Shown one piece after another: positions 6,983 to 12,573 of a DNA stretch of 12,573 nt (position 1 is its first letter; the number at the start of each line of letters is the position of its first letter). The notes beneath the pieces were generated by a model that was not told the origin of the DNA, did not search any database, and saw only the letters and a program-made list of their open reading frames with translations. The stretch is from Ruminococcaceae bacterium UBA1772 (GTDB lineage Bacteria; Bacillota; Clostridia; Oscillospirales; Acutalibacteraceae): NCBI GenBank assembly GCA_002314645.1, contig DCGS01000033.1, positions 2,147-14,719 on the forward strand, read 5' to 3'. A program made the position numbers and the translations under genes.

Positions 6983-8052
6983 TATGCATCTTCCTCTTCA
7001 TCTGTTGGCTCATAGAAACCGCTTTCAGGATTAATATCAATCTTCCAGCCTGTAAGCTTTGCTGCAAGTCTTGCATTCTGTCCCTTGTTACCAATTGCAA
7101 GTGAAAGCTGTGTATCAGGAACAATAACCTTACATGTCTTTTCTTCAAGGCTTAAGATGTCTACTCTTACTACATCAGCTGGAGCAAGTGCTGCGCCAAT
7201 GAAGAGAGCTGGATCTTCACTGTAAGGAACAATGTCAATCTTTTCTCCGCAGAGAAGGTCAACAACCTTAGAAACACGAGCGCCTCTTGGTCCAATGCAT
7301 GCACCAACAGCATCTACGTTTTCGTCTGCACTGTAAACTGCAATCTTAGTTCTTGAACCAGCCTCACGTGAAACCTCTTTAATTTCAACAGTTCCGTCAT
7401 AAATTTCAGGAACCTCAGTTTCAAAGAGTCTACGAACAAGACCAGGATGTGTACGAGAAATCATTGCCTTTGGTCCCTTTTCTGTAGTTCTAACGTCTAC
7501 AATGTAAACCTTAATGAGGTCTCCATCCTGAAGTTCTTCGCCAGGAATCTGCTCACCCTTTGGAAGAAGAGCTTCAGCCTTGCCAATTTCAAGTGTTGCA
7601 TTTCCAGTTTTAGGATCTACGCCCTGAACCTTAGCTGTAACAATTTCCTGATTATGGCTCTGGAATTCCTGCATTGTCTGTCCACGCTCTGCGTCACGGA
7701 TACCCTGACGGATTACGTGTTTAGCTGTCTGAGCAGCAATACGGCCAAAATCCTTTGTGTTAAGAGGGATTTCAATAATGTCGCCAGGCTTTGCGCTCTT
7801 CTTATACTGATGAGCAGCCTCTACAAGGATATCTGTATCCTCGTCTGAAATTTCCTCTACAACGTTCTTTCTAAGATATACGTTCATTTCACATTTTTCT
7901 GCGTTAATTTCACAGAAAACAATATCCTTACCGTTGTACATACGCTTAACAGCAACTACCATTGCATTCTGAATTTTCTCATAGAGGTACTCTTCAGGAA
8001 TGCCTTTCTCTTTTGCCATCAACTGCACTGCAGCAAAAAATTCTTCGTTCAT
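6982..8052 (-). CDS. nusA: Transcription termination/antitermination factor NusA
   Basis: NusA binds RNA polymerase near the RNA exit channel, stabilises pause hairpins and helps intrinsic termination. In its 356 residues are the N-terminal polymerase-binding domain (about 1-125), an S1 domain (about 133-200), KH1 with IGPRG (253-257) and KH2 with IGNKG (320-324). The protein ends in a short acidic tail. The acidic AR1/AR2 repeats of E. coli NusA are absent, as usual for Gram-positive bacteria. The linker SRTHPGLVRRLFETEVPEI before KH1 is highly conserved. The ATG at 8050-8052 has AGGA about 12 bases upstream, a weak and distant site. Because a terminator-like hairpin lies in the operon leader, NusA could affect expression of its own operon. 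Confidence 0.97.
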   Translation of the reverse strand: MNEEFFAAVQLMAKEKGIPEEYLYEKIQNAMVVAVKRMYNGKDIVFCEINAEKCEMNVYLRKNVVEEISDEDTDILVEAAHQYKKSAKPGDIIEIPLNTKDFGRIAAQTAKHVIRQGIRDAERGQTMQEFQSHNQEIVTAKVQGVDPKTGNATLEIGKAEALLPKGEQIPGEELQDGDLIKVYIVDVRTTEKGPKAMISRTHPGLVRRLFETEVPEIYDGTVEIKEVSREAGSRTKIAVYSADENVDAVGACIGPRGARVSKVVDLLCGEKIDIVPYSEDPALFIGAALAPADVVRVDILSLEEKTCKVIVPDTQLSLAIGNKGQNARLAAKLTGWKIDINPESGFYEPTDEEEDA

Positions 8053-8098
8053 TTTTCTAAATCATCCTTTCAATATTCTAAAAGAAATTATTTACAAA

Positions 8099-8578
8099 TT
8101 AAAAACCTTCGAAGTCATCAGCTTTAATAAATGATGCTTCCTTTTTATTGAAAACAAGAGTCTTGCCTTCATTCGTTGTCATTGTGACATTGCCACTGTC
8201 ATAGTCATCAAGAATTCCTTTGAACTCTCTGCCCTCTGGAATGGCACGAATGAGTTTAACCCATATTTTTTCACCAATGTATTTTTTAAAGTGTTCGTCA
8301 CGTACAAGCTTTCTTTCAGCTCCTGGTGATGAAACTTCAAGACAATATGAGCAGTCTATTGGGTCTGCCTCGTCAAGTGGCTCGTCAATTGCATGGCTCA
8401 TGTTTACACAGTCATCAATTGAAATGCCGTCTTCCTTGTCAATGAAAATACGGAGATAGTGGTCTGCTCCTTCCTTTACGAAGCATACGTCCCATATTTC
8501 AAGTCCAAGTTCTTTTGCAAGTGGTTCTGCAATATCCCAAACAGCTGAAATAACATTTCCGCCCTTAGATCCTGCCAT
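8099..8578 (-). CDS. rimP: Ribosome maturation factor RimP
   Basis: RimP binds the free 30S subunit and is needed for its efficient maturation. The 159-residue protein has the two-domain layout: an alpha/beta N-domain (LAKELGLEIWDVCFVKEG, LRIFIDKEDGISIDDC, SHAIDEPLDE), the signature LEVSSPGAERKL, and a C-terminal SH3-like beta domain beginning near IGEKIWVKL. The ATG at 8576-8578 has GGGAGG (8587-8592) about eight bases upstream. It is the first gene of the nusA operon, with a hairpin just upstream of its ribosome site. A gap of 46 bases without visible signals separates it from nusA. Confidence 0.95.
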   Translation of the reverse strand: MAGSKGGNVISAVWDIAEPLAKELGLEIWDVCFVKEGADHYLRIFIDKEDGISIDDCVNMSHAIDEPLDEADPIDCSYCLEVSSPGAERKLVRDEHFKKYIGEKIWVKLIRAIPEGREFKGILDDYDSGNVTMTTNEGKTLVFNKKEASFIKADDFEGF

Positions 8579-8600
8579 TTTTATTCCTCCCTTACAAATG

Positions 8601-8631
8601 AAAGAGAGCGGCCGTTTTGGCCACTCTCCTT
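8601..8631 (-). terminator. Hairpin in the rimP-nusA operon leader
   Basis: Thirteen base pairs (8601-8613 with 8619-8631) around a five-base loop. As minus-strand RNA all positions pair, with G-U wobbles at 8609/8623 and 8603/8629; as plus-strand RNA these become A-C mismatches. The GC-rich core (GGCC/GGCC flanked by GAGAG/CTCTC) is followed by a short U-rich stretch, UUUCAUUUG. It lies about 70 bases after the proS stop but also about 20 bases downstream of the operon's expected transcription start. It can therefore serve both as proS terminator and as a leader hairpin for rimP-nusA. Its base is only nine bases from the rimP ribosome site. Confidence 0.7.
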
Positions 8632-8657
8632 TTAACTAATATTCAACTTACGCGTAG

Positions 8658-8686
8658 ATTATAATACTTATATATTAAAAAATCAA
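8658..8686 (-). promoter_or_regulatory. Promoter of the rimP-nusA-infB operon
   Basis: Minus-strand TTGATT (-35, 8681-8686), a 17-base spacer and a perfect TATAAT (-10, 8658-8663). It lies 15 bases beyond the proS stop codon and should start transcription near 8651, giving a leader of about 70 bases. This is the best sigma-A-type match in the window. Confidence 0.8.
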
Positions 8687-8701
8687 GCATTATATTACAA
8701 A

Positions 8702-10141
8702 TTAATAAGCTTTACCCCAAACAACCATATGCTTTGCAGGCTTTCCGCAGCAAACGCATACATCGCTTAAGTTTTCCTGAATGAGAGGAATGCATCTTGA
8801 TCCAACGCCAGTCTTCTCTTTAACCTCGTCTTCACAAGCTTCTTCGCCGCACCACATAGCCTTTACGAAACCGTCGCCCTTTTCTTCAAGGTTCTTTATA
8901 ATTTCGTCCATTGTCTTACAAGAATATGTCTTGTTTTCTCTGTTTTCAAAAGCCTTGTTGTAAAGGCCTGTACGAACTTCTTCAAGCTTCTTTGCTACTT
9001 CTTCTTGAAGATTATCAAGACTTACAATTGTCTTTTCTCTGTTGTGACGAGTAACAAGAACACACTGGTTATTTTCAATGTCACGTGGACCAATTTCAAT
9101 ACGAACTGGAACACCCTTCATTTCATATTCAGAGTACTTCCATCCAGGGCTGTTGTCTGAATCGTCAAGCTTTACTCTAAAGTCCTTAGAAAGAAGGTCT
9201 TTAAGTTCATTTGCCTTGTCAAGAACACCTGGCTTGTGCTGTGCAACAGGAATAATAACTGCCTGAATTGGAGCAACAGCTGGTGGGAGAATAAGACCGT
9301 TGTTGTCACCATGAGTCATAATGATTGCACCAATGAGTCTTGTTGTAACACCCCAAGATGTCTGATGAGGATATTCAAGCTTGTTTTCCTTTGACTGATA
9401 CTGAATTCCAAATGCCTTTGCGAATCCATCTCCAAAATAGTGAGATGTACCAGCCTGAAGGGCTTTACCATCATGCATGAGTGCCTCAATTGCATAGGTA
9501 GAAACGGCTCCAGCAAACTTGTCACTTTCAGTCTTTTTACCCTTTACAACTGGCATTGCAAGGTCACTTTCACAGAAATCAGCGTAAACATTGAGCATGC
9601 ACTCTGTTTCAGAAATAGCTTCCTCTGCTGTTGCATGAATTGTATGACCTTCCTGCCATAAGAATTCTCTTGAACGAAGGAAAGGTCTTGTAGTCTTTTC
9701 CCAACGTACAACAGAAACCCACTGATTGTAGAGCTTTGGAAGGTCTCTATGTGAATGAATAATATTAGCATAGTGCTCACAGAAAAGAGTTTCTGATGTA
9801 GGTCTTACGCAGAGTCTCTCTTCAAGTGGTTCGCTTCCGCCATGAGTTACCCATGCAACCTCAGGAGCAAAGCCTTCAACGTGGTCCTTCTCCTTTTCAA
9901 GAAGGCTTTCAGGAATGAACATTGGCATGCAAACGTTCTCATGACCTAAAGCCTTGAATCTTTCATCAAGATTCTTCTGAATGAGTTCCCAAATAGCGTA
10001 ACCATATGGTCTAATAACCATACAGCCCTTAACGCTTGTATATTCAATAAGTTCTGCTTTTTTTACTATATCTGTGTACCACTTGGCAAAATCAACATCC
10101 ATAGATGTAATTTCTTCAACCATTTTCTTTTGATCTGCCAT
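8702..10141 (-). CDS. proS: Prolyl-tRNA synthetase, archaeal/eukaryal-type
   Basis: ProRS attaches proline to tRNA-Pro. The 479-residue length and absence of an editing insertion mark the short archaeal/eukaryal-type enzyme found in some Clostridia, mycoplasmas and spirochaetes, unlike the roughly 570-residue bacterial type. Class II motif 1 lies around GHENVCMPMFIP (66-77). Motif 2 spans RWEKTTRPFLRSREF (146-160) with the following QEGHT, and motif 3 is near THGDNNGLILPP. A HGxA-type anticodon-binding domain follows. The C-terminal domain keeps the zinc-site cysteines C431, C436, C462 and C465 and ends in Tyr. The ATG at 10139-10141 has AGGGGAG about six bases upstream. No separate promoter or T-box fits in the short gap after the acpP hairpin. 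Confidence 0.96.
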   Translation of the reverse strand: MADQKKMVEEITSMDVDFAKWYTDIVKKAELIEYTSVKGCMVIRPYGYAIWELIQKNLDERFKALGHENVCMPMFIPESLLEKEKDHVEGFAPEVAWVTHGGSEPLEERLCVRPTSETLFCEHYANIIHSHRDLPKLYNQWVSVVRWEKTTRPFLRSREFLWQEGHTIHATAEEAISETECMLNVYADFCESDLAMPVVKGKKTESDKFAGAVSTYAIEALMHDGKALQAGTSHYFGDGFAKAFGIQYQSKENKLEYPHQTSWGVTTRLIGAIIMTHGDNNGLILPPAVAPIQAVIIPVAQHKPGVLDKANELKDLLSKDFRVKLDDSDNSPGWKYSEYEMKGVPVRIEIGPRDIENNQCVLVTRHNREKTIVSLDNLQEEVAKKLEEVRTGLYNKAFENRENKTYSCKTMDEIIKNLEEKGDGFVKAMWCGEEACEDEVKEKTGVGSRCIPLIQENLSDVCVCCGKPAKHMVVWGKAY

Positions 10142-10164
10142 TTTATTCTCCCCTTTATAAGTTC

Positions 10165-10194
10165 AAATAAAAAACCCACGTAAAGGACGTGGGT
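10165..10194 (-). terminator. Intrinsic terminator after acpP
   Basis: A perfect eight-pair stem, ACCCACGT against ACGTGGGT (10174-10181 with 10187-10194), with a five-base loop. On the minus strand it is followed by a U-rich run (10165-10173). It lies 22 bases beyond the acpP stop and ends only a few bases before the proS ribosome site, so it also sits at the very front of proS. Confidence 0.88.
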
Positions 10195-10216
10195 CTTACA
10201 TTACGAAACCTAGAAA

Positions 10217-10444
10217 TTATCTGTTTTCCTCTATGTACTTAACAGCATCTCCAACTGTCTTCAAGCCTTCAATGTCCTCATCCATAATTTCTACTTCAAA
10301 CTCGTCTTCAATAGACATGATAAGGTCAACTATGTCAAGGCTGTCTGCGCCGAGGTCATCTAAAAGTGAAGATTCCATTGTAATGTTTTCAACTTCAATT
10401 TCAAGCTGTTCTGCAATTATGCCTCTGATTTTCTCAAAAACCAT
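10217..10444 (-). CDS. acpP: Acyl carrier protein
   Basis: AcpP carries growing acyl chains on a phosphopantetheine arm in type II fatty acid synthesis. The 75-residue acidic protein has the signature LGADSLDIVDLIM with the attachment serine at S35, and helix IV-like TVGDAVKYIEEN near the end. I start at ATG 10442-10444 (MVFEKI), because GGGAGG (10452-10457) is seven bases upstream; an in-frame ATG 15 bases further out would start before that ribosome site. It is a single-gene unit with its own promoter and terminator, away from the other fab genes. Specialised carrier proteins look similar, but length and motif fit the primary one. Confidence 0.95.
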   Translation of the reverse strand: MVFEKIRGIIAEQLEIEVENITMESSLLDDLGADSLDIVDLIMSIEDEFEVEIMDEDIEGLKTVGDAVKYIEENR

Positions 10445-10479
10445 AATAATGCCTCCCAATAAAAAAATCGTCTTTTTTA

Positions 10480-10508
10480 ATACTATTTATTTTTTAAGAG
10501 TTTGTCAA
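10480..10508 (-). promoter_or_regulatory. acpP promoter
   Basis: Minus-strand consensus TTGACA (-35, 10503-10508), a 17-base spacer and TAGTAT (-10, 10480-10485), about 36 bases before the acpP start codon. I do not see a clear FapR-type operator overlapping it. Confidence 0.8.
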
Positions 10509-10537
10509 TATAAAACGAAAGAATAAAGTAAAAAATT

Positions 10538-10563
10538 AAGACCCGTCGTGGTTGACGGGTCTT
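10538..10563. terminator. Bidirectional-looking terminator after the dehydrogenase gene
   Basis: A ten-pair perfect stem (10538-10547 with 10554-10563), core GACCCGTC/GACGGGTC, with a six-base loop. U-rich tracts follow on both strands: TTAATTTTTT on the minus strand and TTTTT on the plus. It lies 17 bases after the stop of the minus-strand dehydrogenase, which it most likely terminates, and insulates the acpP promoter that follows. Confidence 0.88.
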
Positions 10564-10580
10564 TTTCAGTAAAAATTAAA

Positions 10581-11441
10581 TTATTTAACCTTACCAAGAA
10601 GCTTCATTACCTTGTAGCCGAAGCCTACAACATACTTGTAGCCTGGGTCAAGGATGAATGCTGGGATTGGATCAATAAGACCAAGATACCATGTGTTCTT
10701 AATCTTGTAGTTTCTCTTTGGATGTGGATTGTAAATAGCATCCATAACGCCTTCAACAAGATACTTCTTGTCATGAGCTGACTGAAGAGCAACTGTCATG
10801 ATTGGAGCAAGAACTGAAAGAACTGGCTTGTAAACAACTGTATCCTCATAGAGCTTCTTGTAACCGTTGTTAGCCTGTCCATGCATACCTGTCTTGAATG
10901 AGCCTGGCTGGATCTTAATAACCTTCATGTCAAGGAAGAGGAGCTCACGACGGAGACCAATGTTGTAAGCCTCAACGCCCCACTTTGTAATTGCATAGAA
11001 TGAGTTGAATGGCTGTGGCTGTTCCCAACCGCACTCAGATGAGAAGTTGATAATACGTGTTCCCTTAACGAAAAGTGGGAAGAGAGCGTTGTTAACACGA
11101 GCCATACCAAGAAGGTTGATGTTTACCATGCGCTCTAAAACTTCTGAAGCGTTTGGCTGCTCAACGAGAGATGCCATTGTGTGGATACCAGCAGCATTAA
11201 CAACTACGTCAATGTGATCTGTGTATTCCTTAACCTTATCAGCAGCAGCTACACAAGATTCCTTGCTTGAAATGTCAACCTTTACTGGAATTACGTTTGG
11301 TCCGCACTTTTCAGCAAATGCGTTAAGTGCATCTTCTGCATAGTCAGCAGCAAAAATTGTCCAGCCGCCTCTTCTGTTGAGTTCTTCTACACAAGCACCA
11401 GCAAGTCCGCCTGCTGCACCTGTAATAAATGCGTATTTCAT
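10581..11441 (-). CDS. Short-chain dehydrogenase/reductase, SDR9C (retinol/17-beta-HSD)-like
   Basis: A classical NAD(P)-dependent SDR of 286 residues. The Rossmann nucleotide site is TGAAGGLA (7-14), D56 is in the VDIS motif, NAAG is at 82-85, catalytic serine is in SSE (134-136), and YAITK gives Y149 and K153. The segment TKWGVEAYNIGLRREL followed by KVIKIQPGSFKT resembles the vertebrate HSD17B6/RDH group more than FabG-type reductases. The C-terminal 50 residues are basic and aromatic, perhaps a membrane-surface or substrate lid region. I start at ATG 11439-11441, with AGAGGT seven bases upstream; a longer in-frame reading would add 35 residues that include the promoter DNA. It is a single-gene unit; substrate is unknown. 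Confidence 0.85.
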   Translation of the reverse strand: MKYAFITGAAGGLAGACVEELNRRGGWTIFAADYAEDALNAFAEKCGPNVIPVKVDISSKESCVAAADKVKEYTDHIDVVVNAAGIHTMASLVEQPNASEVLERMVNINLLGMARVNNALFPLFVKGTRIINFSSECGWEQPQPFNSFYAITKWGVEAYNIGLRRELLFLDMKVIKIQPGSFKTGMHGQANNGYKKLYEDTVVYKPVLSVLAPIMTVALQSAHDKKYLVEGVMDAIYNPHPKRNYKIKNTWYLGLIDPIPAFILDPGYKYVVGFGYKVMKLLGKVK

Positions 11442-11471
11442 AATAAATACCTCTTTCTCCTTCATATTTGG

Positions 11472-11501
11472 TTGTGCGTTCATTTCGTATAAACCGCACA
11501 A
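11472..11501 (-). other. Hairpin in the dehydrogenase leader
   Basis: TTGTGCG and CGCACAA (11472-11478 with 11495-11501) form seven perfect pairs around a 16-base loop. It lies within the transcribed leader of the dehydrogenase, about 30 bases before its start codon. It could be an RNA stem or a dyad operator. It resembles no riboswitch I recognise. Confidence 0.45.
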
Positions 11502-11517
11502 AAAACTTACAGAGATA

Positions 11518-11546
11518 ATTTTAGGTATTTGTGAATAATTAGTCAA
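11518..11546 (-). promoter_or_regulatory. Promoter of the dehydrogenase gene
   Basis: Minus-strand TTGACT (-35, 11541-11546), a 17-base spacer and TAAAAT (-10, 11518-11523). Both hexamers match the consensus at five of six positions. Predicted leader is about 70 bases. Confidence 0.75.
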
Positions 11547-11772
11547 TTAAAAAAGAGTTAAAAACACATTTTCTACAAATCTATAAAAACATAACCGAAT
11601 GAATTGTACAATTTGTCAAATCAAGTGTAATTCCCATAACTACGTGGCTTTTAACCGAATATTTTACAAGTGTTAAAAAGTATGAACGGTGTAAAGGTTT
11701 AAATCTTGACACGGTCAAAAACCCAGTCAAAAATGTTGAAAACACGTTCAAATTTCTAAATTAGAAAAATGG

Positions 11773-11812
11773 AATGTTAAAAACGTAAAGAATTTTACTT
11801 GCATTTAACATT
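11773..11812. repeat. Nested inverted repeat
   Basis: AATGTTAAA (11773-11781) and TTTAACATT (11804-11812) are perfect complements. Within the spacer GTAAA (11785-11789) and TTTAC (11794-11798) pair as well, giving a two-tier stem. The outer arms include the core of the left direct-repeat copy. Confidence 0.5.
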
Positions 11813-11822
11813 TTTATCAACA

Positions 11823-11843
11823 ATTTTTCCATTTTGGAAAAAT
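11823..11843. repeat. Eight-base inverted repeat
   Basis: ATTTTTCC (11823-11830) and GGAAAAAT (11836-11843) are perfect complements around a five-base spacer. It abuts the right direct-repeat copy and could be an operator half-site pair or a weak hairpin. Another perfect dyad, TTTCTAA-A-TTAGAAA, is at 11753-11767. Confidence 0.4.
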
Positions 11844-11899
11844 AATGTTCAAAACGTAAAAACGAGCAGTTTTATCTATGATTTTTCTATTTTTCAGTG

Positions 11900-11905
11900 T
11901 ATAAT
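11900..11905 (+). promoter_or_regulatory. Probable -10 box of the glycosyltransferase promoter
   Basis: A perfect TATAAT lies 42 bases before the start codon. The corresponding -35 position, 17 bases upstream (TATGAT, 11877-11882), is poor, so the promoter may need an activator or use the adjacent TG. The upstream repeats are well placed for a regulator. Confidence 0.5.
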
Positions 11906-11947
11906 ATCCAAAGAAATAACAAAGCTTATGCAGAAACGGAGGACAGC

Positions 11948-12573
11948 ATGAAGTTATCTTTAATCATACCATGCTACAACGAGGACGAAAACGTCTCTCC
12001 TCTTTTCAACAAAATAAATGAAACCTTCTCATCAGAGAATTTTTCATATGAGTTCATCTTTGTAAACGACGGTAGCACTGACAACACAATGGACGAGCTT
12101 AGAAAAATATCCTCTGAAAGCAAGAATCCAGTAAAAGTCATTGACTTCTCTAGAAACTTTGGCAAGGAAGCAGCCATTTACGCTGGTCTTCAAAATGCCA
12201 GTGGAGACTACATAAGTCTCATAGATGCAGATCTTCAGCAAAACCCTGGATATGTTCTAGACATGGTTAAGTTCCTAGATGAAAATGAAAACTATGACTG
12301 TGTTTGCGCATATCAGGAAAAAAGAAAAGAAAGCAAAATAAACGTTTTCTTCAAAAACAGCTTCTACAAAATCATAAATAAAATTTCAGATACAGAGTTT
12401 GTAAACGGCGCATCTGACTTTAGAACCTTCAGAAGAAATATGCTAGGTGGCATTCTTGAAATGACAGAATACCACCGTTTCTCAAAGGGAATCTTCTCTT
12501 GGGTAGGCTTTAGAACCTATTACATGCCATACACTGTTGATGAAAGAGCAGCTGGAACAAGCAAATGGTCCTT
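11948..12573 (+). CDS. GtrB/DPM1-like polyprenyl-phosphate glycosyltransferase (GT2), C-terminus outside window
   Basis: The first 208 codons of a family 2 glycosyltransferase, open to the right edge. Visible are the N-terminal strand SLIIPCYNEDENV (4-16), VNDGSTDNT (39-47), NFGKEAAIYAG (70-80), the metal/nucleotide motif as DADLQQNP (93-100), GASDFRTFRR (144-153), and RFSKGIFSWVGFR with RAAGTSKW near the end. This pattern is that of GtrB, ArnC and DPM1-like enzymes, which load a sugar from a nucleotide donor onto undecaprenyl phosphate at the inner membrane. DLQQNP replaces the commoner DLQDPP. The ATG at 11948-11950 has GGAGG five bases upstream. The two C-terminal membrane helices expected for GtrB types would lie beyond the window. 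Sugar and pathway cannot be told. Confidence 0.9.
   Translation, partial: MKLSLIIPCYNEDENVSPLFNKINETFSSENFSYEFIFVNDGSTDNTMDELRKISSESKNPVKVIDFSRNFGKEAAIYAGLQNASGDYISLIDADLQQNPGYVLDMVKFLDENENYDCVCAYQEKRKESKINVFFKNSFYKIINKISDTEFVNGASDFRTFRRNMLGGILEMTEYHRFSKGIFSWVGFRTYYMPYTVDERAAGTSKWS

Larger units (their letters stand above)
11764..11860 (+). repeat. Imperfect direct repeat in the divergent intergenic region
   Basis: Bases 11764-11789 and 11837-11860 are the same apart from a two-base insertion and one substitution: GAAAAAT, then AATGTT, one variable base, then AAAACGTAAA. The copies are 73 bases apart. More degenerate TGTTnAAAA copies occur at about 11556, 11671 and 11734. The right copy ends about 40 bases before the glycosyltransferase -10 box. 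Confidence 0.6.
11442..11947. other. 506-base divergent intergenic region rich in short repeats
   Basis: This AT-rich region separates the minus-strand dehydrogenase from the plus-strand glycosyltransferase. I find no credible coding sequence. It contains both promoters, a leader hairpin (11472-11501), a 12-base perfect palindrome AATTGTACAATT (11602-11613), and two copies of TAACCGAAT exactly 60 bases apart (11592-11600, 11652-11660). Further short inverted repeats and a family of TGTTnAAAAC-like elements lie to the right. Part of this may be operator DNA; AT-richness alone explains some of it. Confidence 0.6.

Noticed and set aside
8579..8701. tRNA gene upstream of rimP, as in the E. coli metY-nusA operon
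   Set aside because: The 123-base spacer holds only the promoter and one hairpin; no cloverleaf or T-loop sequence is visible.
10142..10216. T-box leader in front of proS
   Set aside because: There are only about 75 bases between acpP and proS, with one hairpin and no specifier loop or T-box sequence visible.
11442..11546. Longer dehydrogenase start adding 35 residues
   Set aside because: The extension covers the -10/-35 boxes and a strong ribosome site lies directly before the inner ATG.
11614..11619. Perfect TTGACA on the minus strand as a second upstream promoter for the dehydrogenase
   Set aside because: No acceptable -10 box lies 16-18 bases downstream; the nearest candidate has 19-base spacing and is weak.
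11706..11734. TTGACA on the plus strand with AAAAAT 17 bases on, as a second glycosyltransferase promoter
   Set aside because: AAAAAT lacks the key first T of a -10 box and it would give a leader of over 200 bases; the TATAAT at 11900 is better.
11556..11860. CRISPR-like array from repeated TGTTnAAAAC elements
   Set aside because: Spacing is irregular (about 41 to 115 bases), copies are degenerate and no cas gene is nearby.
11974..12241. Two minus-strand open frames opposite the right-edge glycosyltransferase
   Set aside because: The plus strand encodes clear GT2 motifs with a strong ribosome site; the antisense frames have neither.

Overview
The window is a conserved transcription, translation and RNA-processing gene cluster of a low-GC Gram-positive bacterium. 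The gene order (rimP-nusA-ylxR-ylxQ-infB-rbfA-nrnA-truB-ribF-rpsO-pnp), a 356-residue NusA without C-terminal acidic repeats, a compact archaeal/eukaryal-type prolyl-tRNA synthetase, strong GGAGG ribosome sites and AT-rich intergenic DNA all point to Firmicutes, most likely Clostridia. An Oscillospirales/Ruminococcaceae-like member is my guess from the IF2 N-terminus, but no search was possible.

Layout, reading the minus strand from right to left. At 10581-11441 is a short-chain dehydrogenase with its own promoter and a strong hairpin terminator. At 10217-10444 is acyl carrier protein with a TTGACA/TAGTAT promoter and an intrinsic terminator, and 33 bases beyond that hairpin lies proS (8702-10141). 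A TTGATT/TATAAT promoter at 8658-8686 drives the nusA operon. A 13-pair hairpin lies between that promoter and rimP. Then follow, tightly packed, rimP, nusA, ylxR, ylxQ, infB, rbfA, nrnA, truB and ribF. A second promoter just after ribF drives rpsO through a structured leader. Three hairpins separate rpsO from pnp, which runs off the left edge. The only plus-strand gene is at the right edge: a GtrB/DPM1-like polyprenyl-phosphate glycosyltransferase, incomplete at its C-terminus. A 506-base AT-rich divergent intergenic region (11442-11947) full of short direct and inverted repeats separates it from the dehydrogenase.

How the genes work together: RimP and RbfA mature the 30S subunit, IF2 starts translation, NusA controls pausing and termination, and TruB makes tRNA pseudouridine 55. 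S15 builds the 30S platform. PNPase degrades RNA, and NrnA clears the nano-RNA products that PNPase leaves. RibF makes FMN and FAD. AcpP and ProRS are housekeeping neighbours.

I found no mobile element, CRISPR array, defence system or clearly new multi-gene system. The items most worth a second look are regulatory: a candidate S15 pseudoknot leader, a hairpin inside the nusA operon leader, a 23-pair-register hairpin upstream of pnp, and the repeat-rich divergent intergenic region. Three of the hairpins pair better as minus-strand RNA (G-U wobbles) than as plus-strand RNA (A-C mismatches), which supports selection at the RNA level.
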